The notes beneath the pieces were generated by a model. It had not been told where the DNA came from. It saw nothing but the letters and a program-made list of their open reading frames with translations, and did no database searches. The translations under genes and the position numbers were made by a program. 64,000 nt of DNA from Prostheceraeus crozeri (lineage: Eukaryota > Platyhelminthes > Polycladida > Euryleptidae), in assembly GCA_907163375.1 (NCBI GenBank), contig CAJQUW010011280.1, positions 124,001 to 188,000 on the forward strand, read 5' to 3'. Each line of letters starts with the position of its first letter. Within the stretch, counting starts at the first letter, position 1. Shown piece after piece: positions 24,501-32,918 of this stretch.

Positions 24501-25300
24501 TTTTGACTTTTTTTGACAAGTCAAAAAAACTGCCCTAGTCATGACATTTGACAATCTTGCAATGTTATTTTTGCATCACATCAATAGCACTTTTACTAGC
24601 AGGTAAGAAGTCGGCAGGGACAATTCCCTGCATGAGAAATCTGTTGTGAAAATTGCAATTGATGTTTTAAATTTCTGTCATGTGACTTTGATCTGTTTCA
24701 GAATTCGATGAGTTTTTGGTCGAAATTGATGAAGAAACGGAAGGTATGCAAAGCACCATTTATATCTTGCAGCAACAGCTAAAAGAAGCCCGTGAGGTTA
24801 TCCAACAGTTGACTCAAGAATTGGAGCCCGTCAAACCTGGTGCAGCCCATTCCATCCTCAATCGCATTCGATTGGAAGGTTCAACATCCAGTGTAATGAA
24901 AGACGTGAAAACTTTATCATCGAATAGTATTAGTGATAACGTTGTGACACCATGCCCAGAAACACATTTAGATCGGGGACCTCCTTCCGATAGTAATGTA
25001 GTTGTGAAGCACGAAGCCATGGACGTCGATGACGAGTGCAACAATCGGAAAATAGTTTCACATTCACAACTTATAGATTCCACCGGACTTAACGGTGATG
25101 GGTCAGACGGGGGTGAATCTCCGAGGACGCACACATGGGGGGATGTTGACTCTAACCTTTCTGCCATTGATATCCGGACTACGCACCGAACAAGCGTATC
25201 TCGAACTGAGTTTGATTCACCGTCCTGTTTGACTTTGAACATGGCATCAGACGCTGTGCCAACGAGGACTGATAGTAAGAATTCCTCTTCCAGCAGCTAA
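450..25300 (+). CDS. WTAP: WTAP: m6A methyltransferase complex regulatory subunit (5' end missing)
   Basis: Six exons join in frame: 450-505, 4983-5047, 5824-5951, 11148-11326, 22081-22235 and 24702-25300. They total 1182 nt, or 393 residues plus TAA. The product matches WTAP (fly Fl(2)d), the adaptor that holds the METTL3-METTL14 writer in nuclear speckles and also affects splicing. Recognisable blocks, from memory of the human protein, are the EEMVIKWK start region (human DELILRWK), RKENMLLLRLTQKE, LSAWKFTPDSQTGKRLMA, LLLQENEELGKM and EGMQSTIYILQQQLKEAR. Residues about 20-235 are heptad-rich coiled coil. The last 155 or so residues are a Ser/Asp-rich, low-complexity tail, as in the family. 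Human WTAP has 396 residues, and the first visible Val aligns with human Val11, so only about ten N-terminal residues are missing. An in-frame ATG at 441 (Met-Phe-Gln-Val) is a possible but less likely start, because the bases before 450 look like a 3' splice site. Family identity is near certain. Confidence 0.95.
506..4982 (+). other. WTAP: WTAP intron 1
   Basis: About 4.5 kb with no recognised gene. Two diverged copies of a 50-bp block (near 2018-2065 and 2246-2297; shared ctcctatttttt, accgtacttc.ttggtgcc) are the only repeats noted in the first half. A GC-rich patch at 4070-4210 holds a B-box-like gttcaaccc but no credible tRNA. Confidence 0.6.
4983..5047 (+). CDS. WTAP: WTAP exon
   Basis: Acceptor tgcag, donor gtaagt. 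It encodes WKCQEDYIEYLEDKLDSSSS and so starts the coiled coil. The 65-nt length keeps the frame from the 56-nt exon before it into the exon at 5824. Confidence 0.92.
5048..5823 (+). other. WTAP: WTAP intron 2
   Basis: Short AT-rich intron. The 5345-5440 stretch is rich in ccgg, aaaccg and cggttt steps that recall hAT-type termini. No bounded element could be shown. Confidence 0.6.
5824..5951 (+). CDS. WTAP: WTAP exon
   Basis: Acceptor ttgtag, donor gtaagt. It encodes the coiled-coil stretch that contains RKENMLLLRLTQKEAENHE, which parallels the human ARRENILVMRLATKEQEMQE block. It ends in phase 0. Confidence 0.94.
6206..7513 (+). mobile_element. Kolobok-type DNA transposon, copy A (THAP remnant)
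   Basis: The element body is 6210-7509, flanked by TTAA at 6206-6209 and 7510-7513. The inverted ends read AAATGTAGTTTGGTC on the left and, reverse-complemented, AGGTGTAGTTCGGTC on the right. TTAA target sites plus a THAP zinc-finger relic fit the Kolobok superfamily. The THAP relic is TAFCSFPKDKRLKK at about 6550-6600, preceded by a Cys-Cys in another frame. A further open stretch at 6686-6877 encodes 63 residues rich in Lys and Asn (SRKKTNLLEKLNENRTKLEM). Stops and frame changes leave no working protein. It lies in WTAP intron 3 and is homologous to the copy at 26169-27165. Confidence 0.75.
7514..9223 (+). other. WTAP: WTAP intron 3, part between Kolobok copy and repeat R1
   Basis: No gene seen. 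aggggtgcaccggat near 8048 looks like a hAT-type end, but no partner end was found. Confidence 0.5.
9224..9361 (+). repeat. Dispersed repeat family R1, copy 1
   Basis: Shares with two other places in the window a block of about 130 bp whose core reads ggaagtcggcagg.agggcatccgg, then acaac.ct.cagaaaagtctgactgtcagca and ccgtccaagc. The family is not recognised with certainty. Similar ggcaggaagggcatccgg strings are common near the ends of invertebrate LINEs. It lies in WTAP intron 3. Confidence 0.7.
9654..9842 (-). pseudogene. Possible Merlin/ISXO2-type transposase zinc-ribbon remnant
   Basis: A 62-codon minus-strand stretch contains NDRRNLCIFCYNHRDGFVCR followed by CGVNDLVRQNCLEFALRS. The spacing of C..C ... 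HRDGFV.RC ... RQN ... FALRS resembles the N-terminal zinc ribbon of Merlin (IS1016/ISXO2-like) transposases, from memory. The rest of a transposase was not found. It lies in WTAP intron 3. Confidence 0.35.
9843..11147 (+). other. WTAP: WTAP intron 3, last part
   Basis: AT-rich, no recognised feature. The 107-codon frame at 10741-11064 lacks any family resemblance and runs into the exon's polypyrimidine region, so it is treated as chance. Confidence 0.5.
11148..11326 (+). CDS. WTAP: WTAP exon
   Basis: Acceptor ttttcag, donor gtagct. It encodes the stretch with LLDPAVNVMFERMKKELQ and LEQTQNDLSAWKFTPD. This is one of the best conserved parts of the family (human MVDPAINLFFLKMKGELEQ). Confidence 0.95.
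12350..13178. mobile_element. piggyBac-like nonautonomous element
   Basis: The body is 12354-13174 (821 bp), with TTAA on both sides (12350-12353 and 13175-13178) and perfect 13-bp inverted ends CCCTTAACAGGCC. A TTAA target and CCC-initiated termini fit the piggyBac superfamily. I see no transposase coding, so it must have relied on another element. It lies in WTAP intron 4. Confidence 0.7.
13179..18630 (+). other. WTAP: WTAP intron 4, central part
   Basis: No gene recognised apart from the 74-bp tandem repeat. A 152-codon open frame (13783-14241) has no detectable family signature. At 17950-18210 inverted blocks around aggtacctaacct suggest a decayed MITE, without clear ends. Confidence 0.5.
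14527..14674 (+). repeat. 74-bp tandem duplication
   Basis: Two head-to-tail 74-bp units (14527-14600 and 14601-14674) differ at only a few positions. Each holds cattattcaaaataatcatg and the palindromic ggttattggtaataacc. No coding. Confidence 0.85.
18631..18962 (+). pseudogene. GIY-YIG endonuclease fragment of a Penelope-like element
   Basis: Reads CQFSCNCKT, then after one frame change YARWTERWLARRVDEHLPAW, then SSDVARHALNCP and finally LCVQKQAVVTLALPW and a stop. The pattern Cys-x-Cys ... Y.GRTxRxL..R..EHLP.WL ... A.HAL is that of the GIY-YIG nuclease carried by Penelope-like retroelements. No reverse transcriptase lies next to it. It sits in WTAP intron 4, in a patch that is GC-richer than its surroundings. 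Confidence 0.65.
20210..20465 (+). repeat. SINE-like or LINE-tail fragment with a GTCGCC..TACGACA core
   Basis: Contains cccttttggtcgcctcctac, then gacacacaggggaacgtcgg and tcctattct (20398-20445). From memory this motif (ggtcgcctyttacgac.....gggg) recurs in SINEs and LINE tails across invertebrates, including the Meta-type SINE core. The flanks are GC-richer than the intron around them. Pol III promoter boxes were not convincingly found. Confidence 0.45.
20466..22080 (+). other. WTAP: WTAP intron 4, last part
   Basis: AT-rich. Nothing recognised. Confidence 0.5.
22081..22235 (+). CDS. WTAP: WTAP exon
   Basis: Acceptor tttcag, donor gtgtgt. It encodes SQTGKRLMARIRLLLQEN, then EELGKMIHSGRTAKLESEI, and runs on to KKSQA. 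The first codon is split with the previous exon (ag|t). The intron before it, 11327-22080, is the longest in the gene at about 10.8 kb. Confidence 0.95.
22236..23851 (+). other. WTAP: WTAP intron 5 before the hAT element
   Basis: Nothing recognised; two overlapping short frames near 23000-23250 look like chance. Confidence 0.5.
23852..24545 (-). mobile_element. Short hAT element with intact target duplications
   Basis: The body is 23860-24537 (678 bp). The 8-bp flanking duplications GTCATGAC (23852-23859 and 24538-24545) and the inverted ends TAGGGCAGTTTTTTTG are diagnostic of the hAT superfamily. Subterminal aaattttgac repeats lie inside each end. The interior carries the C-terminal part of a transposase on the minus strand, so this is an internally deleted copy. 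It lies in WTAP intron 5, about 160 bp before the last exon. Confidence 0.88.
23974..24435 (-). pseudogene. hAT transposase C-terminal remnant
   Basis: A minus-strand frame reads IQRDYQELPKLIEKMESSKY and TLKEAHDDIATLNLKQDC, then after two in-frame TGA codons (near 24172 and 24142) AELRCCQPTSAAVERSFSML and LRKDRPFLPENVCNYLCMYYN. The second block is the hAT dimerisation domain (SAAVERSFS ... R..L..ENV..L). The N-terminal BED and catalytic parts are missing. Confidence 0.8.
24702..25300 (+). CDS. WTAP: WTAP terminal coding exon
   Basis: Acceptor gtttcag; ends at TAA (25298-25300). It begins EFDEFLVEIDEETEGMQST and continues IYILQQQLKEAREV, the hallmark end of the WTAP coiled coil. After about 40 residues it turns into a Ser/Asp/Thr-rich tail with no recognisable domain, ending in a Ser run. 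Confidence 0.95.
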
Positions 25301-25745
25301 ATCTCTAGATTTATTGTTCTCTTTCTAGAAGTCAAGCGAAAGCATTGATTCCTAAAAGATTCCCTGAAAATTTTCGAACAAGTTGTCAAGTCGGTTAGTG
25401 TCATAATTTGTTTCATGTGTATTTCTGAGGTATATATGCATATATCAAGCATCAACGTATCGTTCGTTGTTCGATTTTAGCTATGTGAAATATCATATAT
25501 AAGAAATCCAATAGTGAATGATGTTTATGCCCCCTGGTTTGTATGCAATGTAAAAGTCAGCAATTATGGCTAATTCCTGTAATTCTCCAAAATTGGAAGT
25601 CAACATAGAAAATATCCGAATTATGACATGTACATAGATATGCCGTATTACCATTTTTCTATGATGCAGCTATTAGAAATATGAGTACTTCATGCCGTCA
25701 TCATCTTGTGCAATGCATTGAAATAAATATATTTATCTTTTAGTC
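25301..25745 (+). other. WTAP: WTAP 3' untranslated region
   Basis: AT-rich sequence after the stop codon, without reading frames of note. Its end is inferred from the AATAAA at 25722-25727 followed by a T-rich stretch. Later, weaker signals could extend it. Confidence 0.6.
25722..25727 (+). promoter_or_regulatory. Poly(A) signal of WTAP
   Basis: Canonical AATAAA about 420 bases after the WTAP stop codon, followed by a T/G-bearing stretch (tttatcttttagtcaatgtgg) that could serve as the downstream element. Confidence 0.6.
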
Positions 25746-26164
25746 AATGTGGAAGAAAACCGAGTATAAATATTGACCCTGTAAGATATTGATAACTTGA
25801 TTTTTGAAATTGCGAGTTTTCTTAAGAATATTGGCATCCAGTTTACAAATTGTCAACTTTTCATACATGCTTATGTGATTTCAAGACTTGTACATAGAAC
25901 AGATTCGATTGTGTCGAATGTTAAATATATTTGCATTTTAATGTGAAAGCATGCTTGTTTTGATCAAGTTGTAGGACCAGGAGAGTTAGTGCAGAAGCTA
26001 GTATCAATGATAGCAATTTTTCTCTTTATATGAAATTAGTCTAATGCAGATGTTTCAAATTTCGGTCTCCTTATGTTCAGGTTTTTTTGGTGAGATCTAA
26101 TAGGGGTCCCCGATAACTATGCCGTCATTCTGAATTAGTCAACCACGCATAAGAACTAAATTCC

Positions 26165-27165
26165 TTAAAGGTGTAGCTCTGTCAAATTTTTAACCTTGTC
26201 TCAATGGCTTCTTCATTACATGAGTAGTCAATCTTGCTAACTTCCCGGTGAAAAAAAACTCGGTAAATTGTCGGTCCGACAGTTTTTTTTCACCGGGTTG
26301 GACGCACTTCTAATGCCTCAGTTAATCGCAATTATCAACTTTATAGCAATCGGGATGTATGCCAATGAACTGATGCGTTACTGTTTCTGACGTGAGGATC
26401 AATGCACAGTGAGAAAATAAACAGGAAGCAATGTACTTAATTGACAGGAAATCACACATTCTCTGAACACACAACCTCGAAAATGGTACATTGCTGCGAT
26501 CCTAGAGGCCTTGCATTCTACAGCTTTCCGAAGGACGAGACTGACAAAGTGTAATAGCATTTGGACGAGCTAATTCTGAACCGACGTGGAAAAAAGACAG
26601 CATAAAAGATTTGGAAATATGATGTTGAAGGGATACTGCAAAATCAGAAAACTTTTGTAGGCCTACCATGCTTGAAAATGTAGGAATACAATTTTTCTCG
26701 CAAAAGACGACTGTTCTAGAAAAACAAAATGAAAGTCGGATCAAATTGTAAATGTATAAATTAATGTTATATATTTTATATAGTATTAATGGAGTTATCT
26801 ATCAACTATTCTCGTGTCGAACTTGAGATTTTTTCCGATGAAATGGATTTTGATAGTTTCTTTGTGATGCACGATTCTATTCAAGAGACCCAAGCTGCTT
26901 CAGTTCGTCTAGCATGACGTTTGATTTTCCTGATAATGAAAAAAAATGTGTTGAATTGCAGTACCGGCCGGCATGCTACTTCTTGCAGACTTAGAGCAAA
27001 TGTCTACCGGCACATTTTAGAATTTGACAGCCAATAAACAGAGAGCTTCATTCTGGCTTTTTGCAGGCGTGAGTGATGTGTTGCATCGCGATCTGATAAG
27101 CCACATTTCATGCTACTATTTATTCGATATATTTTATTCAAGAATAATCTAGTTATCTTGACGCA
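26165..27165 (+). mobile_element. Kolobok-type DNA transposon, copy B, right end lost
   Basis: TTAA at 26165-26168, then AGGTGTAGCTCTGTCAAATT, the same terminus as copy A. Shared blocks include ttgtctcaatggcttcttca, the THAP start MVHCCDPRGLAFYSFPKDE (26483-26539), the gtgttgaattgcagtaccgg block and caagaataatctag near 27139. No matching right terminus was found, so the 3' end is gone. A 54-bp palindromic insertion sits at 26244-26297, and the GGCAAC-rich element begins just after the last homologous base. Confidence 0.7.
26244..26297. mobile_element. 54-bp palindromic micro-insertion inside the Kolobok copy
   Basis: Perfect 17-bp inverted ends (cccggtgaaaaaaaact / agttttttttcaccggg) around a 20-bp centre that itself holds gtcggtccgac. 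Copy A lacks the segment at the same place (gctacccttgacgc against gctaactt...ttggacgc), so this is an insertion, with TT on both sides as a possible duplication. It looks like a minimal MITE. Confidence 0.65.
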
Positions 27166-27223
27166 TGTGAATAAATTCATCACTGCATTCTTGAAAACGG
27201 AGTGCCACAAAACCGTACAGATC

Positions 27224-30200
27224 TACCCAATGAGCCATACTTGGTGTCGGCAACGTTGCCTGAACGACGCCACGGTTGCCTTTGGTTGCCGGTTGTCAAA
27301 AATGGTTGCCTACACGTTGCCAAAACGTTGGTGAAATACGATCATTTTTTACATAGTTGCCTTGATGTTGCCTCGAGGTTGCTGAAACACCGTTATTTTT
27401 GACCAGTTGTTTACACGTTGCCTGAACGTTGCTAACACACCACATCTTAGTGAAGTGCTTCCGTTGCGTACACGTTGCCTGCACTGTTTTCCAGTTTCAC
27501 AAGGTTATATAAGTAAGATAAATAAAATGCGTGGAAAATTTGAAAAATATATACGTTGGCTACATAAAAAAGTCTTTGGAGACGTCACTTTGTGCATCAT
27601 GCTCATTGTTTTCAAATCAAAGATATATTATATGGATATTTGATACTTATTGTTTTTATTTATCTCGGTGATTTCACCGAGATTTTCTTCTTTCTAAGCA
27701 TTTCTCTTCTTTTCATTCTCTCTCTCTCTCTCTCTTGATTTCTCTTCATTTTCTTCCTTCTCTTCTCTGTCTCCTCATTTCTCACCTTTATCTTCCTCTT
27801 ATTCTTCTCTTTCCTCATCACTTCTTTTTATACTTCTATATCTTAATCCTTGATTAATTCTCTTCAAATATCATCTTTATCTTCCTCCTTCATTTCTTTT
27901 CTCGCCTCATGTATCAGAATCTAGCTTTGCTTCATCTCTTTCTCTCTCTCTCTCTCTCTCTCTCATGTTTTGTTTTTGAATTGATGCTTATCTTCGAAAA
28001 TAAGATAAAGTAAAAATTCATCATTAATTTCTACACATGCATCTCTTATATTAATAGGATTCATGGTTGACATCTGAAGAATCACAATTTTGATACTGCA
28101 TTTGGAATAGATTATAATGGCAACATTTTAAGATTATCATGCAGTAGGTCTTTTTTACGGCTGTGCTTATTCGATGCATGGACTGTCTGTCTTTCGATGA
28201 TTTACGCAGCTTTTAGATAAAGCAGTCATAGTGTAGGCCTACCCATCGCATTTCATTTCCGAATAGAGGAGAACTGCGCATAGATTATTTCCCCACTACC
28301 GCCTGAGCGACTGACCTTCAATCGACGCGACACCATCGATAATCACATGACAGCGAGAAAGGAAACGTGCAAACGGTCTTCATTTCATTCCTGGCTACTC
28401 TGCGCATCGAACGTGATTCATTTGTCTAGCATTACGATTTTAGTGGAACGTCTACGACTTAGACCAAATTTTCTTAAACGACGCCTTGATCACCATCTTT
28501 TCTTTGGACATTTAGAGGAACTTATATCCGCGAACCATATTCGACCTCCACAATCAATTTACAGATCATTTACTTTGTATTTTCAAGTCGCCGACTAGGC
28601 TTTTGCGTTATCATCTTACAAAATATATTGTGATTTGGTTCACCTCATATTTAGTGACTTGACTTTATCTCCTACATTCGTCGCTGAAAACCAGGACTTT
28701 GAGTGTCATCTCGTGAGAGACAAGACAATAGTTTGATGCATTCTGACAACAAAATGTTTTTGGATGATTAACATCATCAATTGCCAGAGCTGCAGGTGAG
28801 ATGTTTGCATATACTCCTTTCATTGTCTAAGTTTAAGTGAATTAACTACATTATGCTGTATTAGTTATATTTTCACGAAATTATATGATTTAAATGTTGA
28901 AGCTTCATGAAATCGCAAAAAATAAAAGAAAAATGATCTTTGTTGTCAATAAAACTATATAACGTCATCTGATATCAATTAATTTGTTGCGAATTTCTTC
29001 GCTCTTGAATTCTATCCGAGTCAGATTGCTTCCTCACGCCTAAGATAATTTATCATAATTAGAGGCTTAGATATACTCCGAATGTTTTGTAATCCTGGAA
29101 TATTCTGTGGTAAATGACATTGATCACCAGTCGTGGGAATAATTTAATATTTATTGCTGAGACTACTGTTATATATGCGTGCGTGTACACAATTCTTAAT
29201 ATTTTTGACTTATGCATGTAGTATGTTATGATTATGTGTGCATCCATTCGTCGAAAATCTATTTTTTATTTCCTACAAATTGTCACATGAGTGTAATTTG
29301 AACCAGTCCGCAGTATGTGGATTAGTTGTGCCATGTAAGTCATCATGCAAATTGGATGAGTACAAATCCATGTGTCTATGAATTGTCCCATTATCTTATT
29401 AAAACTCTGTTTCATTATCTAAGACGAAGACTTTCTGAAATTCTCTGTAAATGTTGTAATGTTCTGGGAATTGTTTTTTTACAATATATGTTAACAATAT
29501 GTTAACGAATTGTGCCATTCGAAAGATGTTTTGCAAACTTATGTTTATTGCATACAAAACAATATCTTAATTGTTTGTTTCAGACATGAATCGGTGTCCT
29601 ACAACAATCAATACTGAAAACATAAATGGATTTAACCAAATCAATTCCGTCAATATGGCAAGGGAGAATCTTTTGATCACTGTGTAGGCCTGGACTTATT
29701 TCTGAGAGGTGAGTGATTTCTTGCACATTTTTGTCACTGTCTCCGAATGTTATGGTTATGCAGTGATGCTATAATGAGCTGTACTAAATCCTTGGAACAT
29801 TTCGTGGCAGTATGACGTTGAACAACAATGTTTTTTTAAATTTTATATATATTGTTACATAATTGTTATATATATTGTACCATATTGTTATATGGTACAT
29901 GCTCTGTGCATCGTTCTTTTTGTACGTATTCAAATAAAAACTCTTCCGAAATTTTGTTTTTGTGTAATGACCGCGCGGGGCCATATTAATTGTAGCTTTT
30001 TCATTTCGCCGTCATGGCGGATAAAAGGTAGAGGGATACGTGAAGTTAAGGTTAATCAAAAACCTTTAGGCAACGTCCAACCAACCACTAATTTACTTCT
30101 ATTTCACGCTTAAGCAACCGATAGGCAACGTTAAAGCAACCGTGAGGCAACGTGTTGGAGACGTTGCCTGCCGCGACAAATAGCACGTGTAGGTAACCGT

Positions 30201-30251
30201 CTTGGGAACCGTTGCCTACACGTGCAGGCAACTAAATGTGCTCATTGGGTA
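27224..30251. mobile_element. 3.0-kb element with GGCAAC/GTTGCC-rich inverted ends
   Basis: The outer inverted ends are CCCAATGAGC (27226-27235) and GCTCATTGGG (30240-30249), flanked by TA on both sides. The left about 250 bp holds nine exact GTTGCC motifs. The right about 190 bp holds four GGCAAC and two GTTGCC, so the subterminal zones are imperfect inverted motif arrays. The interior is AT-rich, with a pyrimidine tract (27640-27970) and an 83-codon open frame at 28347-28598 that I do not recognise. No transposase was seen, so it is probably nonautonomous. TA targets occur in Tc1/mariner and ISL2EU types, but the superfamily is not assigned. Confidence 0.6.
27640..27970 (+). repeat. Pyrimidine-rich tract with (CT)n microsatellites
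   Basis: Nearly pure pyrimidine on the plus strand, with (CT)n runs at about 27717-27735 and 27940-27964 and many ttctcttc steps. It starts just after a small hairpin, atctcggtgatttcaccgag. It lies inside the GGCAAC-rich element. Confidence 0.85.
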
Positions 30252-32799
30252 TGTATTTGGTGTGTGCTATAGCATGTGCTACCCATTGTTTTAAAAAAAT
30301 TCCATCGAATTTAGGAGAAATCGCGATAGTCGAAAGTTCGACATGGCGGTGATGTGATAGCACCGGCACTAATTTTTTCTAAAACACAATCAAAGTATAT
30401 TCGAAACAACAACGGTCGAGAGAAAACCATCAAAAAAATTGCGCCCTGTCGGAGAAATTGTTGAAAGCGCAAACGGAAGTGAAGATGTGAAGTTAGCAGC
30501 ACCATCTTGAAAATTGTATGTGCCAGCTTATGAGCGCCATCTTATAAGATGGCGGTGCCAAATTCACATCACCGACATTGAGCTCCGGGTAAGTTTTCGT
30601 GATTTTCGTGAAATATGGGTTACACATACCGGCACACTCCATCGATTCTGACCGTTTTGACTGGCACATGCATTTTTCAAGATGGCAGTGTCAACTTCAA
30701 ATCAACGCCAGTTTGCGCTTTTGGACAATAATTTTTCCGCAAGTACAGCGTCTTTGGTGTAGAAATTTGCTGACTTAATGTTTTTGATGGTCTTCTATCT
30801 GTTGTGCTGCTGGCTTCTCGTGTTTTAAAATCCAGTAATTCGCAGCAGGAATTGAGTTGAATAGAGATGAAGGCCAGCAGATTTTGGAAGGTAGACTGCA
30901 ATCACACGTACTGCATTCGCTTCAACCACACTGAATTATTACTTTTCTCGCAAAGTGACTGGATTCAAAAAAGAAAACTTCAAGGCAGAGCCGTGGTTTT
31001 CCGTCAGCTCCGAACTGCTTAAAATCTCATTCACAAAAATGATGAAGCTGCTATAAATGCCGCGATATTTATAGGATTGATTGGTTTTATCTTCTCCCTG
31101 CACTCGCATTAAATTAATGCGCCGTTAAACTTGGCTACAAGAGTTATCTTATAATCGTTTTATGGTTTCATGCGTTTATCAAATTCCTTAAGGAATTCAA
31201 AGAATTGAGAGTGGGAATTCCATAGTAGAAATTGAGAACCTAAACTTCAGGAAATGTGACTCGGATTGCAATGTTTTTATTACTCGTGATGACTAAATAA
31301 ATAATTGACTTGAATACTTCAAAATTTGAGGAAGTTTTACGTTGAAAATCGCTTAAAGCGGAAAATACTTGAAAACCTTAAATTCCAAGGTCAAATTGGC
31401 GCAAGCACTGATCGTGGCTCCTTGCTGCAGGACAAAAACTTAGGAGTTAGCATATAATCAGACCATAGCGCGACTTTTTCATTCAATTCATCATCATCAT
31501 TCAATTGATGAAACTTATTATGCAAGCTTTAGTCAAGGCAATGAGATAAAAACACTTAAATAGAAAAATATGTCTTTATTGATTCATGTATAACAATTTG
31601 ACAATAATACAGATCATCCTCTATCGACCTGATAACTAGATGTGAAAAGAGATATGTATTTTTTTGTGGAATGATCGGTTTTTACATACTTTTAATCTAC
31701 ATGCACATCATAATCATCCAACATGTCGAAAAAATGGTTTACTTGCTGGTGTGGTTACCATGGAAATTTCTTTCTGGATCAAATGTCACATCACAATTGA
31801 GAAAATTTTGGGAAACGAGGAAAATGTGAGGATGACTCAAGTGAAAATTTAACTTAAATGTTTATAACCATGTAGGCCATTTATGTTAATATTTTATGCA
31901 TATTATTTTTTTTAATAATTTATACGTAAAACTATTGATAATCTCTCTTCAGATTAAGTTATTCGAACATATCTTATATGCAAAATGCAATGAAAGCGTG
32001 GTATCTTGCATGTGCCAAGTGCTTTGCGAATATATAAAATTCATAAATCGCTTACATTGAAATAATTTAATCTGAGAGAGATTAATTTGTACCTCCCGAC
32101 AAACTACATTAGATGTGCTAGATTTGCAAATCCATAACTCCACGTTTGAAGTGGAAAGGCAAAGTGTTGTACAAGGACTCGTCAGAGTGTCTTGGCTAAC
32201 CTAGCTTATGACATCTAAAATGGTTGAAGAAGCTGATAGAGTGCAGCTGATAATCATAAAAGATGGGAGAATTCCAGTTCGCGTGGGTGCAGAAGAAAAA
32301 GATATCCACAGGCTTTGACGATTTAAACATTACATTATATTGTATATCATGCATGTAAACATTACAGCGTCTATAGTTGCTGAAGAATCTAGCAAAAAAT
32401 TGTTGATGAATGTAGAAATCTTTCAAAATTCTGTCCAGGCGAACTGACAATGCAATATTTTCTGATTGTCTTGACAAGTTTAGAAGAATTAATTTAGCAG
32501 CATCACATTTCTAACAGAACTATTCAAGTCCTTTTTTGTATTCGACCTATGCCTAAGACTAATAATTATCCCCAGCATTTCATAAATCCATGGTATCATT
32601 ATTAAAGTGCATTATCATAGCCTAAAACTACAAATACAAATATATAAAGATCATACAATTTCTCAGTTACACAGGTTTTGTTGACTGCTTGCTAATTTAC
32701 AAGCAAAAATAAAATCATGTAATTTCGAAATACTTACTCAAATAAGTAGTGAATAGAAACTGAAAAAATGCGGCACAGAAAGAAAAATACTCTAACAAA
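30252..32799. other. Space between WTAP and UVRAG 3' ends, right part
   Basis: The first 450 bases hold the AAGATGGCG motif cluster. The rest is AT-rich, without genes or bounded repeats that I can see. Confidence 0.5.
30535..30554. promoter_or_regulatory. 20-bp palindrome of AAGATGGCG (YY1-like) motifs
   Basis: CGCCATCTTATAAGATGGCG is a perfect palindrome. AAGATGGCGG is the known YY1 core. Related 25-27-bp blocks lie at about 30478-30510 (inverted) and 30678-30705, each pairing AAGATGGyr with aacttcacatc. No gene was found next to it, so a regulatory role is a guess. It could equally be part of an old repeat. Confidence 0.3.
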
Positions 32800-32805
32800 T
32801 TTATT
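32800..32805 (-). promoter_or_regulatory. Poly(A) signal of UVRAG
   Basis: AATAAA on the minus strand about 115 bases beyond the UVRAG stop codon. It implies a short 3' UTR (about 32780-32918). Confidence 0.5.
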
Positions 32806-32918
32806 ATCTACTTAATCTTCAGAAATTACACCATACAAAGAGATACACTTTGATTACCGAATTCAAGTATACTGGTTTCAAAAATAAAGGCTTCTCGATG
32901 GAATTTCCGTACTACATA

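Noticed and set aside
24814-25242. 142-codon minus-strand frame opposite the last WTAP exon
   Set aside because: Antisense shadow of real WTAP coding sequence.
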